From assembly GCA_035502185.1 (NCBI GenBank), contig DATJUT010000063.1, positions 1-64,000 on the forward strand: a stretch of DNA of 64,000 nt. Reading direction: 5' to 3'. Each line of letters starts with the position of its first letter. The stretch's first letter is position 1. The position numbers and the translations under genes are program-made. This DNA comes from Gemmatimonadales bacterium. GTDB lineage: Bacteria; Gemmatimonadota; Gemmatimonadetes; Gemmatimonadales; JACORV01. Of the stretch, positions 45,677 through 53,197 are shown one piece after another. The notes under the pieces are model-generated. The model was given only the letters and a program-made list of their open reading frames with translations. It had not been told where the DNA came from and ran no database searches.

Positions 45677-45769
45677 ATGGTATGGCGCTCATTTACGGAT
45701 CTCAGACAGCCTGCGCTCCTCGCAGGCGGCATGGGATTCGTGATTCGCGCCACCCGTCAGAGGAGTTAG
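45677..45769 (+). CDS. Possible 30-residue upstream ORF in the cold-shock leader
   Basis: An ATG at 45677 lies nine bases after GGAGG and opens 30 codons ending in TAG at 45767-45769, two bases before the cold-shock ATG. Its last codons (CAG AGG AGT) contain the ribosome binding site of the cold-shock gene. It could be a coupled leader peptide. Alternatively the ATG lies in a TATGGT -10 element and the ORF is not translated. Confidence 0.3.
   Translation: MVWRSFTDLRQPALLAGGMGFVIRATRQRS
45709..45727 (+). promoter_or_regulatory. Leader hairpin with anti-Shine-Dalgarno loop
   Basis: GCCTGCG (45709-45715) pairs perfectly with CGCAGGC (45721-45727). The five-base loop is CTCCT, the exact complement of AGGAG at 45761-45765, the ribosome binding site of the cold-shock gene. 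It also matches AGGAG at 45662-45666. Loop-to-site pairing could mask translation in a temperature-dependent way. Confidence 0.5.
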
Positions 45770-45771
45770 GT

Positions 45772-45978
45772 ATGTCTCGCATCACCGGCCGGGTCAAGTG
45801 GTTCAACGATGCCAAGGGGTTCGGGTTCATCGAGCGGGAGGGTGGCCCGGACGTCTTCGTCCACTACTCGGCGATTCAGGCGGAGGGATTCAAGTCCCTC
45901 AAGGAGAACGACAAGGTGGAGTTCGAGGTCCGGGAGGGGCCCAAGGGACTGCAGGCCGCGAACGTCACCAAGATCTGA
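45772..45978 (+). CDS. Cold-shock domain protein (CspA family)
   Basis: This 68-residue protein is a single cold-shock OB-fold with RNP1 (KGFGFIE) and RNP2 (VFVHYSAI) nucleic-acid-binding motifs and the usual start [15 protein letters not shown]. It binds single-stranded RNA and DNA and acts as an RNA chaperone. The ribosome binding site is AGGAG at 45761-45765. An in-frame ATG at 45682 would add 30 unconserved residues and is not used here. The structured leader suggests post-transcriptional control, as in other csp genes. Confidence 0.96.
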   Translation: MSRITGRVKWFNDAKGFGFIEREGGPDVFVHYSAIQAEGFKSLKENDKVEFEVREGPKGLQAANVTKI

Positions 45979-46003
45979 GTCGCCAGAACCGGCCGAAGCG
46001 TGG

Positions 46004-46028
46004 GGGCCCGGGCCGACCGCCCGGGCCC
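46004..46028 (+). terminator. GC hairpin after the cold-shock gene
   Basis: A perfect 10-bp stem (46004-46013 with 46019-46028) closes a five-base loop, 26 bases after the csp stop. Only a short T-run (GTTTCC) follows. It is the likely transcript end. Confidence 0.55.
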
Positions 46029-46208
46029 TCAGCGTTTCCCCCTGCGGCCCGGAGTGCAGGCGGGGTGATGGCATTGTCCAGCAGTGTTGCGAACCGCAAC
46101 AGGCAAGAGCGTCCCAACTGGCGGTCTGATCACACCCTAAGTCGTTTGTCCGAATGAAGATGGCAGAAGATCGCCACCGCGGCACTAATCCTCCATCTCT
46201 GCTGTGGC

Positions 46209-46520
46209 GTGAGCGAGCTCCTCGTGCGCGCACCCGCGGTCCTCGACCGCGCATCACGCCGTGCCTTCCGGCGCAAGGCGCTGGCCGCCGTGTCCAGGTA
46301 TCCGGCGACCGGGCCCGTCGGGAGCCGGCGGATCGTGGTGGATCTGGAGCGGACCAGGAAGGTGGACAGCGCCGGCCTGGGCACGCTGGTGCTGGTGCGC
46401 GAGCACGCGGCCGAGCGCCGCTGGACGGTGTGCCTGCGAGGCGCATCGGAGGAGCTGCGGTTCCTCCTCGCGCTGACCCGGTTGGAGGATCGCTTCGAGT
46501 TCGAGCCGCCGGGGCGCTGA
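46209..46520 (+). CDS. STAS-domain protein (anti-sigma-factor-antagonist-like)
   Basis: This 103-residue protein is one STAS domain. The core motif is IVVDLERTRKVDSAGLGTLV, and the Ser in DSAGLG aligns with the phosphorylated serine of SpoIIAA-type antagonists. GTG 46209 is the start. No anti-sigma kinase gene lies nearby. A structural or lipid-binding STAS role is the alternative. It is 93 bases before ccmA and may be independent of it. Confidence 0.82.
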   Translation: MSELLVRAPAVLDRASRRAFRRKALAAVSRYPATGPVGSRRIVVDLERTRKVDSAGLGTLVLVREHAAERRWTVCLRGASEELRFLLALTRLEDRFEFEPPGR

Positions 46521-46613
46521 GCGGGCGGGCGGTGGCGCGCTGCTCGTGACCGGGCGCAGGAGTATATTTGCGCTCCACGATGCGGCTCCGGACACGATTG
46601 CCCGCGGATTCCG

Positions 46614-47345
46614 GTGCCGGCGACGGCTGACGGCGCCGCGCCGCTGCTGGAGGTCGCCGGGCTCGCGAAGCGTTTCGGCCACGTGCGGGCCCTCAGGGGT
46701 GTGGACTTCGCCCTGCGCGCGGGCGAGTCGCTGGCGGTGTTCGGCCCCAACGGGGCCGGCAAGACGACGCTGCTCCGGGTGCTCGCCGGCCTGCTGAAGC
46801 CGGACGCCGGCGGCGTGAGCTTCGGCGGCGCCCGGCTGGTCAGGGGCGACGCCGCCCATCGGCGCCGCGTCGGGCTGATCTCGCATCACTCCCTGCTGTA
46901 CGACGGACTGACCGCAGCGGAGAACCTCCGGTTCTACGCGCGGCTCTACTCGCTCGCCGAGCCGCGGGCCGCGGTGGCGCGCGCGCTGGCGGGCGTGGGG
47001 CTGGAGGTCAGGGCTGGCGACCTGGTGGGGACGTTCAGCCGCGGGATGGTGCAGCGGCTCGCCATCGCGCGGGCCCTGCTCCACGATCCGGACGTGATGC
47101 TGCTCGACGAGCCGTTCAGCGGGCTCGACCAGCGCGCGGCGGCGACGCTGCGCGCGCTGCTGGCCCGGCTGCGGGCCGAGCACCGCACCATGGTTCTGGT
47201 GACCCACAACATCGACGAGGGGCTCGAGCTGGCGTCGCACGTGGCGATCCAGGTGGCGGGGAGGTTCGTGTCGCTCGGCGCGCGGGACGGCGACCTGGCC
47301 GCCTACCGCGCGCGCTACGCCGAGGCCACCTCGCGCGATGCGTAG
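46614..47345 (+). CDS. ccmA: Haem exporter ATP-binding protein CcmA
   Basis: This 243-residue ABC ATPase has Walker A (GPNGAGKTT), Q-loop/ABC signature region (FSRGMVQRLAIARALL), Walker B (VMLLDEPFSGLD) and switch His (VLVTHNIDEG). Together with ccmB, ccmC and ccmD directly downstream it is the energising subunit of the cytochrome c maturation haem exporter. GTG 46614 gives the expected length. It overlaps ccmB by 8 bases. Confidence 0.93.
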   Translation: MPATADGAAPLLEVAGLAKRFGHVRALRGVDFALRAGESLAVFGPNGAGKTTLLRVLAGLLKPDAGGVSFGGARLVRGDAAHRRRVGLISHHSLLYDGLTAAENLRFYARLYSLAEPRAAVARALAGVGLEVRAGDLVGTFSRGMVQRLAIARALLHDPDVMLLDEPFSGLDQRAAATLRALLARLRAEHRTMVLVTHNIDEGLELASHVAIQVAGRFVSLGARDGDLAAYRARYAEATSRDA

Positions 47346-48018
47346 CCTGCTGGCCCAGGCCTGGGCCATCGCCGCCAAGGACCAGCTGCTCGAGTTCCGC
47401 AGCCGCACCGCCTTCCTGTCGGCTCTGGTCTTCACGGCGCTGGTCCTGGCGATCTTCAACTTCGCCCGCGACCCGACGGCGGTCGCGACCATCGATCTCG
47501 CCCCCAGCATCCTGTGGATCACCTTCTCGTTCGCGGGCGTGCTCGCGCTGAATCGCGCGTTCAGCCTCGAGAAGGAGAACCGGGCGATCGACGGCCTGCT
47601 GCTGTCGCCCGCGAGCCGCACCGCGCTGTTCCTGGGCAAGACCGCGGCGAACCTGGTGTTCGTCGGGGCCGTCGAGGCCATCGCGCTGCCGCTGTTCGCG
47701 CTGTTCTTCAACGTGCCGCTCCTGGGCGTGCTCGGGCCGCTGGTGCTGGTGATCGCCCTGGCCACGATCGGCTTCGTGACGGTCGGCACGCTGATGAGCT
47801 CGATGGCGGTGAACACCCGCTTCGGCGAGATGATGCTGCTGGTGCTGGTGCTGCCGTTCCTGGTGACCCCGGTGAGCGCGGCCGCCTCGATGAGCGCGAA
47901 GATCTTCGCGGCCCGTCCTTTCGCCGAGTGGGCGCCCTGGCTTAAATTGCTGACGGCCTACGACATCACCTTCTTCGTGATCTGCACCCTCGTGTTCGAA
48001 ACGACGGTCGAGGAATGA
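47338..48018 (+). CDS. ccmB: Haem exporter permease CcmB
   Basis: This 226-residue protein has six hydrophobic helices and CcmB features: KDQLLEFRSRTAFLSALVF at the N-terminus and ENRAIDGLLLSPASRTALFLGK in the middle loop. It forms the channel part with CcmA and CcmC for haem delivery to CcmE in the periplasm. It overlaps ccmA by 8 bases and ccmC by 4 (ATGA), indicating strict co-translation. Confidence 0.94.
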   Translation: MRSLLAQAWAIAAKDQLLEFRSRTAFLSALVFTALVLAIFNFARDPTAVATIDLAPSILWITFSFAGVLALNRAFSLEKENRAIDGLLLSPASRTALFLGKTAANLVFVGAVEAIALPLFALFFNVPLLGVLGPLVLVIALATIGFVTVGTLMSSMAVNTRFGEMMLLVLVLPFLVTPVSAAASMSAKIFAARPFAEWAPWLKLLTAYDITFFVICTLVFETTVEE

Positions 48019-48713
48019 CCGCGATCCCCGCGGCCGAGCGCGCCCTGCGCCGGAGCGGCGCGTGGATGGCCGTGGCCCTGGTGCTGGTGGCCGGCGTGTA
48101 CGTGCGGGCGCTGGTCTTCACGCCCGAGGAGGCCACCCAGGGTCTGGCGCAGAAGATCTTCTACATCCACGCGCCGAGCGCATGGGTGGCGTTCCTGGCC
48201 TGCGGCATCGTCGGTGTGTGCAGCCTGCTGTACCTGTTCCTCAAGGACGCGCGCCTCGATCTGCTGGCCGCCTCGTCGGCGGAGGTGGGCACCGTCTTCC
48301 TCACCACCGTGCTGGTGACCGGGCCGATCTGGGGCAAGACCATCTGGGGCGCGTGGTGGACCTGGGACGCGCGGCTCACGCTCACGCTGTTCCTGTGGTT
48401 CATCTGCCTCGGCTACCTGGTGCTGCGGGGAGCGGTGGACGAGCCGGGACGGCGGGCCCGCTATTCGGCGGTGCTCGGCATTCTCGGCGCCCTGCTGGTG
48501 CCGTTCATCCACGTCAGCGTGCTGCTGTTCCGGACCCTCCACCCCAAGCCGGTGGTGCTGCAGACCTCGCGGCCGCAGCTCCCCGGCTCGATGCTGCTCA
48601 CCCTGCTGCTGTCGTTCACGGTGTTCACGATCTTCTTCGTCGCCCTGCTGGTCCGCCGCTACTCGTGGGCCCGCCTCCGGGACGCGCAGGCGCAGAGCCA
48701 GGCGGAGTCCTGA
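48015..48713 (+). CDS. ccmC: Haem exporter/haem-handling protein CcmC
   Basis: This 232-residue protein has six membrane helices and the tryptophan-rich WWD haem-binding motif (WGAWWTWDARLT), with His residues in flanking helices (FYIHAPSAW, IHVSVLLFRTLHP). CcmC loads haem on CcmE. It overlaps ccmB by 4 bases and shares its final base with the ccmD start. CcmE and CcmF are not in the window, so the rest of the system is elsewhere. Confidence 0.95.
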   Translation: MTAIPAAERALRRSGAWMAVALVLVAGVYVRALVFTPEEATQGLAQKIFYIHAPSAWVAFLACGIVGVCSLLYLFLKDARLDLLAASSAEVGTVFLTTVLVTGPIWGKTIWGAWWTWDARLTLTLFLWFICLGYLVLRGAVDEPGRRARYSAVLGILGALLVPFIHVSVLLFRTLHPKPVVLQTSRPQLPGSMLLTLLLSFTVFTIFFVALLVRRYSWARLRDAQAQSQAES

Positions 48714-48817
48714 TGCCTCCCGCCAACGGCGGCTACATGATCGCGGCGTACGTCGCCGCCGCCGTCATCTACCTGTCGTACAGCGCCTGGTTGTTGTGGA
48801 GGAGCCGGGGCCGCTGA
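48713..48817 (+). CDS. ccmD: Haem exporter small subunit CcmD
   Basis: This 34-residue protein has a single membrane helix (MIAAYVAAAVIYLSYSAWLL) and a basic end (WRSRGR), as in CcmD. The ATG overlaps the ccmC stop (TGATG). It stabilises the CcmABC-CcmE complex. It is too small for standard gene calling, but position and topology are convincing. Confidence 0.88.
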   Translation: MPPANGGYMIAAYVAAAVIYLSYSAWLLWRSRGR

Positions 48818-48890
48818 GCTTCCCGTCGGCGCGGGCGAGGCGCGCCGAGCGCCCTTGACTCCCGGCCGCCGCGTTTCGACTGTTCCGCCC

Positions 48891-49415
48891 ATGTCCATCC
48901 TGGCGATGCTCGCATTCGCGTCCGCGCTGCAGCAGCCCACCACGGCGAGGGAGCGCGCGCTCCAGGTGCGCCGTGCCGCTTTCGACACCAGCCGGTCGGC
49001 GATCGCCGTCGTGGCGAAGGGCGTGGCCGACGTGCGCAGCGCGCTCGACGTGTACCGGCGGGCGGTGTTCAACAGCACCGATGCCGAGGTGCTCAGCATG
49101 GGAGACTACCTGCGCCGGGCGTGCCGGGGCCTGGACTCGACGGCGACCGTCGCGGTGCGGAAGGTGTGCCGCCACTGCGCCTTCCAGCCCAACGTGCAGA
49201 CGGCGTTCGACGGCTATCGGGTCGGATTACCGGCGGTGAGCCGCACGGCCGCCGGTTGCGCCGCGCGGCTGTCGCGGCTGGCGCGGGGTTCGGCGCCGGC
49301 CAAGGGGATGCGGCGGGACGTGCGGGTCATCGGCAATCCGATCGTGCAGACGCTCCAGGGCTACGAGCGGCGGCTGCACGTCGTGCTGGTGGCGCTGAAC
49401 GCCGCGCCCGGCTAG
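48891..49415 (+). CDS. Exported protein with CxxC, function unknown
   Basis: This 174-residue protein has a short N-terminal signal (SILAMLAFASALQQ) and a helical body. A CRHC motif lies in VRKVCRHCAFQPN, with further cysteines at RRACRG and TAAGCAARL. The motif is CxxC without the His of a haem c site. It lies 73 bases after ccmD on the same strand, but no cytochrome maturation role can be claimed. ATG 48891 is chosen over the upstream TTG. No family is recognised. Confidence 0.65.
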   Translation: MSILAMLAFASALQQPTTARERALQVRRAAFDTSRSAIAVVAKGVADVRSALDVYRRAVFNSTDAEVLSMGDYLRRACRGLDSTATVAVRKVCRHCAFQPNVQTAFDGYRVGLPAVSRTAAGCAARLSRLARGSAPAKGMRRDVRVIGNPIVQTLQGYERRLHVVLVALNAAPG

Positions 49416-49430
49416 GCGGCGCGGGCCGCG

Positions 49431-49454
49431 CGGCGCCCGCCCGGCCGGGCGCCG
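49431..49454. terminator. GC hairpin at convergent junction
   Basis: CGGCGCCCG (49431-49439) pairs with CGGGCGCCG (49446-49454) around a six-base loop, in the 51-base gap between the exported protein gene and the convergent aquaporin gene. No U-tract is present. Confidence 0.45.
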
Positions 49455-49466
49455 GAGCCGCCGCGG

Positions 49467-50147
49467 CTAGGCGGCGTCCTTCCTGAGCAGAAACCTCTCG
49501 TAGACCTGCATCGCGACGACGGCCCCGAGGATGGGCCCGATCCAGTAGGCGATTTGGCCGAGCCAGTAACCGGCAACGAGCGCCGGCCCGAAGGCGCGCG
49601 CCGGATTGAGCGCGGCCCCCGTGAGCTGGCCGCCCACCAGCACGCACATCCACAGCGTCAGCCCGATCCCGAAGCCGCCGACCTTCGGCGCCGCCGGGTC
49701 CACCACGGTCCCCATCACGGCCAGCGCCAGGAAGAAGGTGAGCACCGCCTCGATGAGGATCGCGGCGAGCAGTCCGGTATCCGGGCCGAGCTTGAGCGCG
49801 CCGTAGTACTGCACCTCGGCGGCACCGGCGGGGAACAGGCCCTTGAGGACCAGCGCCGCGAAGATCGCGCCGAGCAGCTGGGCCACGACGTACAGGCCGG
49901 CCTTTCGGCCGTCGATGCGGCCGACCGACCACAGGCCCACCGTGACGGCGGGGTTGATGTGGCCGCCCGAGATGCTCATGGTCACCGTGACGGCGACGGC
50001 GAGCGCGAGGCCGTACGCCGCCGCGATGCCGCCCGTGCCCAGGGTGCCGTCCCGGTACGCGTTGACGATCACCGCCCCGCCGCCGATGAACGTCAGCATG
50101 AAGACGCCGATGAACTCCGCGATCAGCGGACGCAGGGTCTGGCGCAT
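49467..50147 (-). CDS. Aquaporin (MIP family)
   Basis: This 226-residue channel has six helices with both NPA boxes: SGGHINPAVT in the first half and TGAALNPARAFGPAL in the second. The Arg after the second NPA is present, and the C-terminal NPA context looks water-selective rather than GlpF-like. It conducts water and perhaps small solutes across the inner membrane. ATG 50147 follows GAGGG; ATG 50162 is an alternative. It is downstream of the biosynthetic cluster but separated by 81 bases. Confidence 0.94.
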   Translation of the reverse strand: MRQTLRPLIAEFIGVFMLTFIGGGAVIVNAYRDGTLGTGGIAAAYGLALAVAVTVTMSISGGHINPAVTVGLWSVGRIDGRKAGLYVVAQLLGAIFAALVLKGLFPAGAAEVQYYGALKLGPDTGLLAAILIEAVLTFFLALAVMGTVVDPAAPKVGGFGIGLTLWMCVLVGGQLTGAALNPARAFGPALVAGYWLGQIAYWIGPILGAVVAMQVYERFLLRKDAA

Positions 50148-50228
50148 CTCGGTCCCTCGCATCGTAGTGGGTGGTGAAACTGCGCGGCGGCGCCAATATG
50201 ACCGGGGCGCTCCCGCACGCGCAAGCGC

Positions 50229-51473
50229 TCAGCTGGCGCGCCGGAGCACCAGCGCCGCATTGATGCCGCCGAAGCCGAACGAGTTGGACACCGCCACCTC
50301 CGCGCCGCGTTCCGCTCCTGAGCCGGCGAGGTAGTCCAGGTCGCACTCGGGATCGCGGTCGCGGAGGTTGAGGGTCGGCGGCAGCCATCCGCGCGCCAGC
50401 GCCAGGGCGGTCAGCCCCGCCTCGATCGCGCCGGAGGCGCCCAGCGGATGGCCGTAGTAGGCCTTGGTGCCGCTCACCGCCAGCCGCCCGGCGTGGTCGC
50501 CGAAGGCGTCGCGGATCGCCAGGGTCTCGGTCTTGTCGTTGAGCGGCGTCGACGAGCCGTGCGCGTTGACGTAGTCCACCTCGTGCGGCGCCACCCCGGC
50601 ATCCGCCAGCGCGAGGCCGATGCAGCGCGCCGCCTCGCGGCCGTCGGGGCGCGGCGCCGTCATGTGGAAGGCGTCGTTGGTGACCGCCGTGCCGAGCACC
50701 TCGCACAGCAGCGGTGCGCCGCGCGCCAGCGCGCGGCCCCGCTCCTCGAGCACCAGCACGGCCGAGCCCTCGCCCATCACGAAGCCGTCGCGCGCCGCGT
50801 CGAACGGGCGGCAGGCCTCGGCCGGCTCCTCGTTGCGCGTGCTCATGGCGCGGATGACCGCGAAGGCGCCGTAGCACAGCGGCGCCAGCGGTGCCTCGGC
50901 GCCGCCGGCCAGCATCACGTCGGCGCGCCCGCCCTGGATCGCGCGGAACGCGTCGCCCACCGCGATGGTGCCCGACGCGCAGCTCATCGCGTTGGTCGAA
51001 TTCGGGCCGGTCACGCCCAGCTCGATCGCGATGTTGCAGCTCGCCGCGCCCGCGAACACCGACAGCGCCAGCATCGGGTCCACTTCCCGGATCCCGCCGC
51101 CGGTGAACGCGGCGAACTGCTGCTCGGCGTACCCCACGCCCCCGAGCGCCGAGCCCATGCTCGCGCCCACGCGGTCCCGGTCCTCGCGCTCGAGGACCAG
51201 CGCGGCGTCGGCGAGCGCGAGGCGGGCCGCCACCACCGCCAGCTGCGAGAATCGGTCGAGGCGGCGGGCCCGGCGCTGCTCGAGGAAGTCGAGCGGGCGG
51301 AAGTCGGGGATCTCGGCGGCGATGCGGCTGCGGAACGGGGTCGGGTCGAAGCGCGTGATGGTGCGCACGGCCGAGCGGCGCGCCCGGAGCCCGTCCCACA
51401 GTCCGTCGGCCCCGGTCCCGATGGGCGTCACGCAGCCGACGCCGGTTACCACCACGCGTCTCGATTCGCTCAC
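50229..51473 (-). CDS. Beta-ketoacyl-ACP synthase (KAS II/FabF-like)
   Basis: This 414-residue condensing enzyme has the full thiolase fold and the Cys-His-His triad: Cys165 (NAMSCASGTIAV), His305 (NAHGSSTPLND) and His342 (GHPLGASGA). The C-terminal NSFGFGGINAALVL motif is also present. FabF elongates acyl-ACP by decarboxylative Claisen condensation. Here it is the last gene of an overlapping cluster with a cyclase-like SRPBCC protein and a methyltransferase, so it may be dedicated to a secondary lipid or polyketide. No chain-length-factor partner, acyl carrier protein or acyltransferase is visible. GTG 51473 overlaps the SRPBCC stop. Confidence 0.92.
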   Translation of the reverse strand: MSESRRVVVTGVGCVTPIGTGADGLWDGLRARRSAVRTITRFDPTPFRSRIAAEIPDFRPLDFLEQRRARRLDRFSQLAVVAARLALADAALVLEREDRDRVGASMGSALGGVGYAEQQFAAFTGGGIREVDPMLALSVFAGAASCNIAIELGVTGPNSTNAMSCASGTIAVGDAFRAIQGGRADVMLAGGAEAPLAPLCYGAFAVIRAMSTRNEEPAEACRPFDAARDGFVMGEGSAVLVLEERGRALARGAPLLCEVLGTAVTNDAFHMTAPRPDGREAARCIGLALADAGVAPHEVDYVNAHGSSTPLNDKTETLAIRDAFGDHAGRLAVSGTKAYYGHPLGASGAIEAGLTALALARGWLPPTLNLRDRDPECDLDYLAGSGAERGAEVAVSNSFGFGGINAALVLRRAS

Positions 51474-51937
51474 GGCGCGCCTCCGCGCTCGGCCACGCGG
51501 CCGATGCCCGCCAGGGTGCGGCGGGCGATGGCGTGAATGAACACCGGGCCGATCACGAGACCCGCCGCGGCCCGCCCCACCAGCGGCCACGGCGGCCCGC
51601 CCCAGCGGTGGGTGATGGTCACCGCGACGCCGTCCCCGGCGCCGGGAACGAAGCTCCACTCCACGTCCATGCCGCGGGTGATGCCGCGCACGTGACGGTA
51701 GCGCACCACGGGCGCGTCGGGATCGATGCGCATCTCGGACACCCACCACGTCGGCCAGCGCACCGGGCCGAACCGCCGCCACGCCGCCATCTCCACCACG
51801 CCGCCGTCGGCGCGACGCTCCAGGAAGCGCACCCAGCGGTAGTGCTCGAGCCACTCGGGCCAGCGCTCCACGTCGGCCGCGCAGTCGAACACGCGCGCGA
51901 GCGGGGCGCGCACCTCGCGCCGGTCCACCTGAATCAT
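51470..51937 (-). CDS. SRPBCC/START-like protein (cyclase-like)
   Basis: This 155-residue protein belongs to the SRPBCC (Bet v1-like) superfamily: VDRREVRAPLARVFDCAADV, VERWPEWLEHYRWVRFL and VEWSFVPGAGDGVAVTITHR. The group includes polyketide cyclases/aromatases and lipid-binding proteins. Tandem helix AIARRTLAGIGRVAE closes the fold. It overlaps both the upstream methyltransferase and the downstream ketosynthase by 4 bases. Its position beside a ketosynthase makes a polyketide- or fatty-acyl-processing role plausible. Confidence 0.85.
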   Translation of the reverse strand: MIQVDRREVRAPLARVFDCAADVERWPEWLEHYRWVRFLERRADGGVVEMAAWRRFGPVRWPTWWVSEMRIDPDAPVVRYRHVRGITRGMDVEWSFVPGAGDGVAVTITHRWGGPPWPLVGRAAAGLVIGPVFIHAIARRTLAGIGRVAERGGAP

Positions 51938-52671
51938 CGGCCGGCCCGCCCCGCGCCGCCGCCAGCACGCTCGCTCCAGGCGGCCGTGACCCGGAACAGG
52001 GGATGGAGGCGCACCTCCGCGTCCACCCCGGCATCCGTGCACGCCTGCCGAAGCGCCGGCCCGGTGAAGCCTCTCAGCACGCTCGTCACCCCGTCGCGCC
52101 GGCTCACCGGCCGGAAGCCGAGCGGATAGGAGGCGAGCCACAGGCCGAGCGCGGCGATCCGGCTCGGGACGAGCTCGGCGATGACGACGCCGAGCCGGGC
52201 CACCCGCCCGAGCTCGGCGACGATCGCGGTCAGCGCGGGGCCCCGGTAGTGGTGCAGCAGCTGCGAGCAGAGCACCAGGTCCACCGACCGGGAGGCCAGC
52301 GGGAGCGCCGCCGCGTCCGCGAGCAGAGCCGTCACGTCTCCGCCGGCCGCGGCGTGCCGTGCCGCCGCCGGGTGACGCTCCACCGCCAGCAGGCGCAGGC
52401 CGAGCCCGAAGCGGGCCGCGCGCGCGCGCGCGGCGCGCGGGATGTCGCCGGCGCCGGTGCCCACGTCCAGCAGGGTGAGCGCCGCGCCCGCCGGCACGGG
52501 GCGGAGCAGCTCGTCCAGCCTCCGCAGCACGGCGGCGGTGCCGCCGAGGAAGCGATTGGCGCGCGCCACGTCCCGGAGCGAGGCGAGCACGGTGGCGCCG
52601 TCGGCCGCCGGATCGTCCAGCAGCTCGGAGCGGCGGGCGGCGCCGTGCCACTCGCGTGACGCGTCCCTCAC
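51934..52671 (-). CDS. Class I SAM-dependent methyltransferase
   Basis: This 245-residue methyltransferase has motif I LLDVGTGAGDIP near residue 75, an acidic loop (LAVERHPAAARHA), motif DVTALLADAAALP and LVLCSQLLHHY. Its closest visual match is the UbiE/ubiquinone-type group. It starts with GTG 52671 overlapping the flavin-reductase stop by 4 bases and ends overlapping the SRPBCC start by 4. The methylated product is unknown but is likely to be a small molecule made by the neighbouring enzymes. Confidence 0.88.
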   Translation of the reverse strand: MRDASREWHGAARRSELLDDPAADGATVLASLRDVARANRFLGGTAAVLRRLDELLRPVPAGAALTLLDVGTGAGDIPRAARARAARFGLGLRLLAVERHPAAARHAAAGGDVTALLADAAALPLASRSVDLVLCSQLLHHYRGPALTAIVAELGRVARLGVVIAELVPSRIAALGLWLASYPLGFRPVSRRDGVTSVLRGFTGPALRQACTDAGVDAEVRLHPLFRVTAAWSERAGGGAGRAGR

Positions 52672-53144
52672 CGGGCCAGCTCGGCGTACCGGCCGCCGAA
52701 ATAGCACAACGGTCTTCCCTCGCTCACCTCCGACCACTCCAGCGTTCCGGTGACGATGGTGTGGTCGCCGCCATCGAGCTGGCCCCGGCGCCGGCACTCG
52801 ATGCGCGCCAGCGAGTGCGGGATGAGGGGAGCGCCCCCCGGCGAGGCCACCAGCTCGCGCTCCTCGAGCAGCTGGCGATCCCGGTCCGCGAAGCGGCGCG
52901 CGAGCTCGATCTGGTCGGCCCCCAGCACGTTCACGCCGAACCGCTCGGCCTCGAGCAGCACGTCGTGGATCTCGGAGTCGCGGCCGACGCACACCAGCAG
53001 CATCGGGGGGGCGAGCGACAGCGAGGTCACGGAGCTGGCCGTCATCCCGACGGCGCGTCCCCTCGCCACCCGCACGGTCACGACCGTCACCCCGGTCGCC
53101 AGCTGGCTCATGGTACGGCGAAAGGCGGCTTCGTCGAGCGGCAT
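52668..53144 (-). CDS. Flavin reductase-like protein
   Basis: This 158-residue protein is a flavin-reductase-domain protein (FMN-binding split barrel): FRRTMSQLATGVTVVTV, MTASSVTSLSLAPPMLLVCV, FGVNVLGADQIELARRFADR, and GDHTIVTGTLEWSEVSEGRP. Relatives supply reduced flavin to two-component monooxygenases. No matching monooxygenase large subunit is seen, though the adjacent FAD oxidoreductase could be a partner. ATG 53144 is the start. It lies 53 bases after the FAD enzyme gene. Confidence 0.88.
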   Translation of the reverse strand: MPLDEAAFRRTMSQLATGVTVVTVRVARGRAVGMTASSVTSLSLAPPMLLVCVGRDSEIHDVLLEAERFGVNVLGADQIELARRFADRDRQLLEERELVASPGGAPLIPHSLARIECRRRGQLDGGDHTIVTGTLEWSEVSEGRPLCYFGGRYAELAR

Positions 53145-53197
53145 GGGCGTCGTCCCGGTACGCAGTTATGGAAGGGGCCGCGGTGCAATCCCGCTAC

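Noticed and set aside
45682-45771. N-terminal extension of the cold-shock protein from the in-frame ATG at 45682
   Set aside because: The added 30 residues are unlike any CspA protein, and AGGAG correctly spaced before ATG 45772 decides the shorter form.
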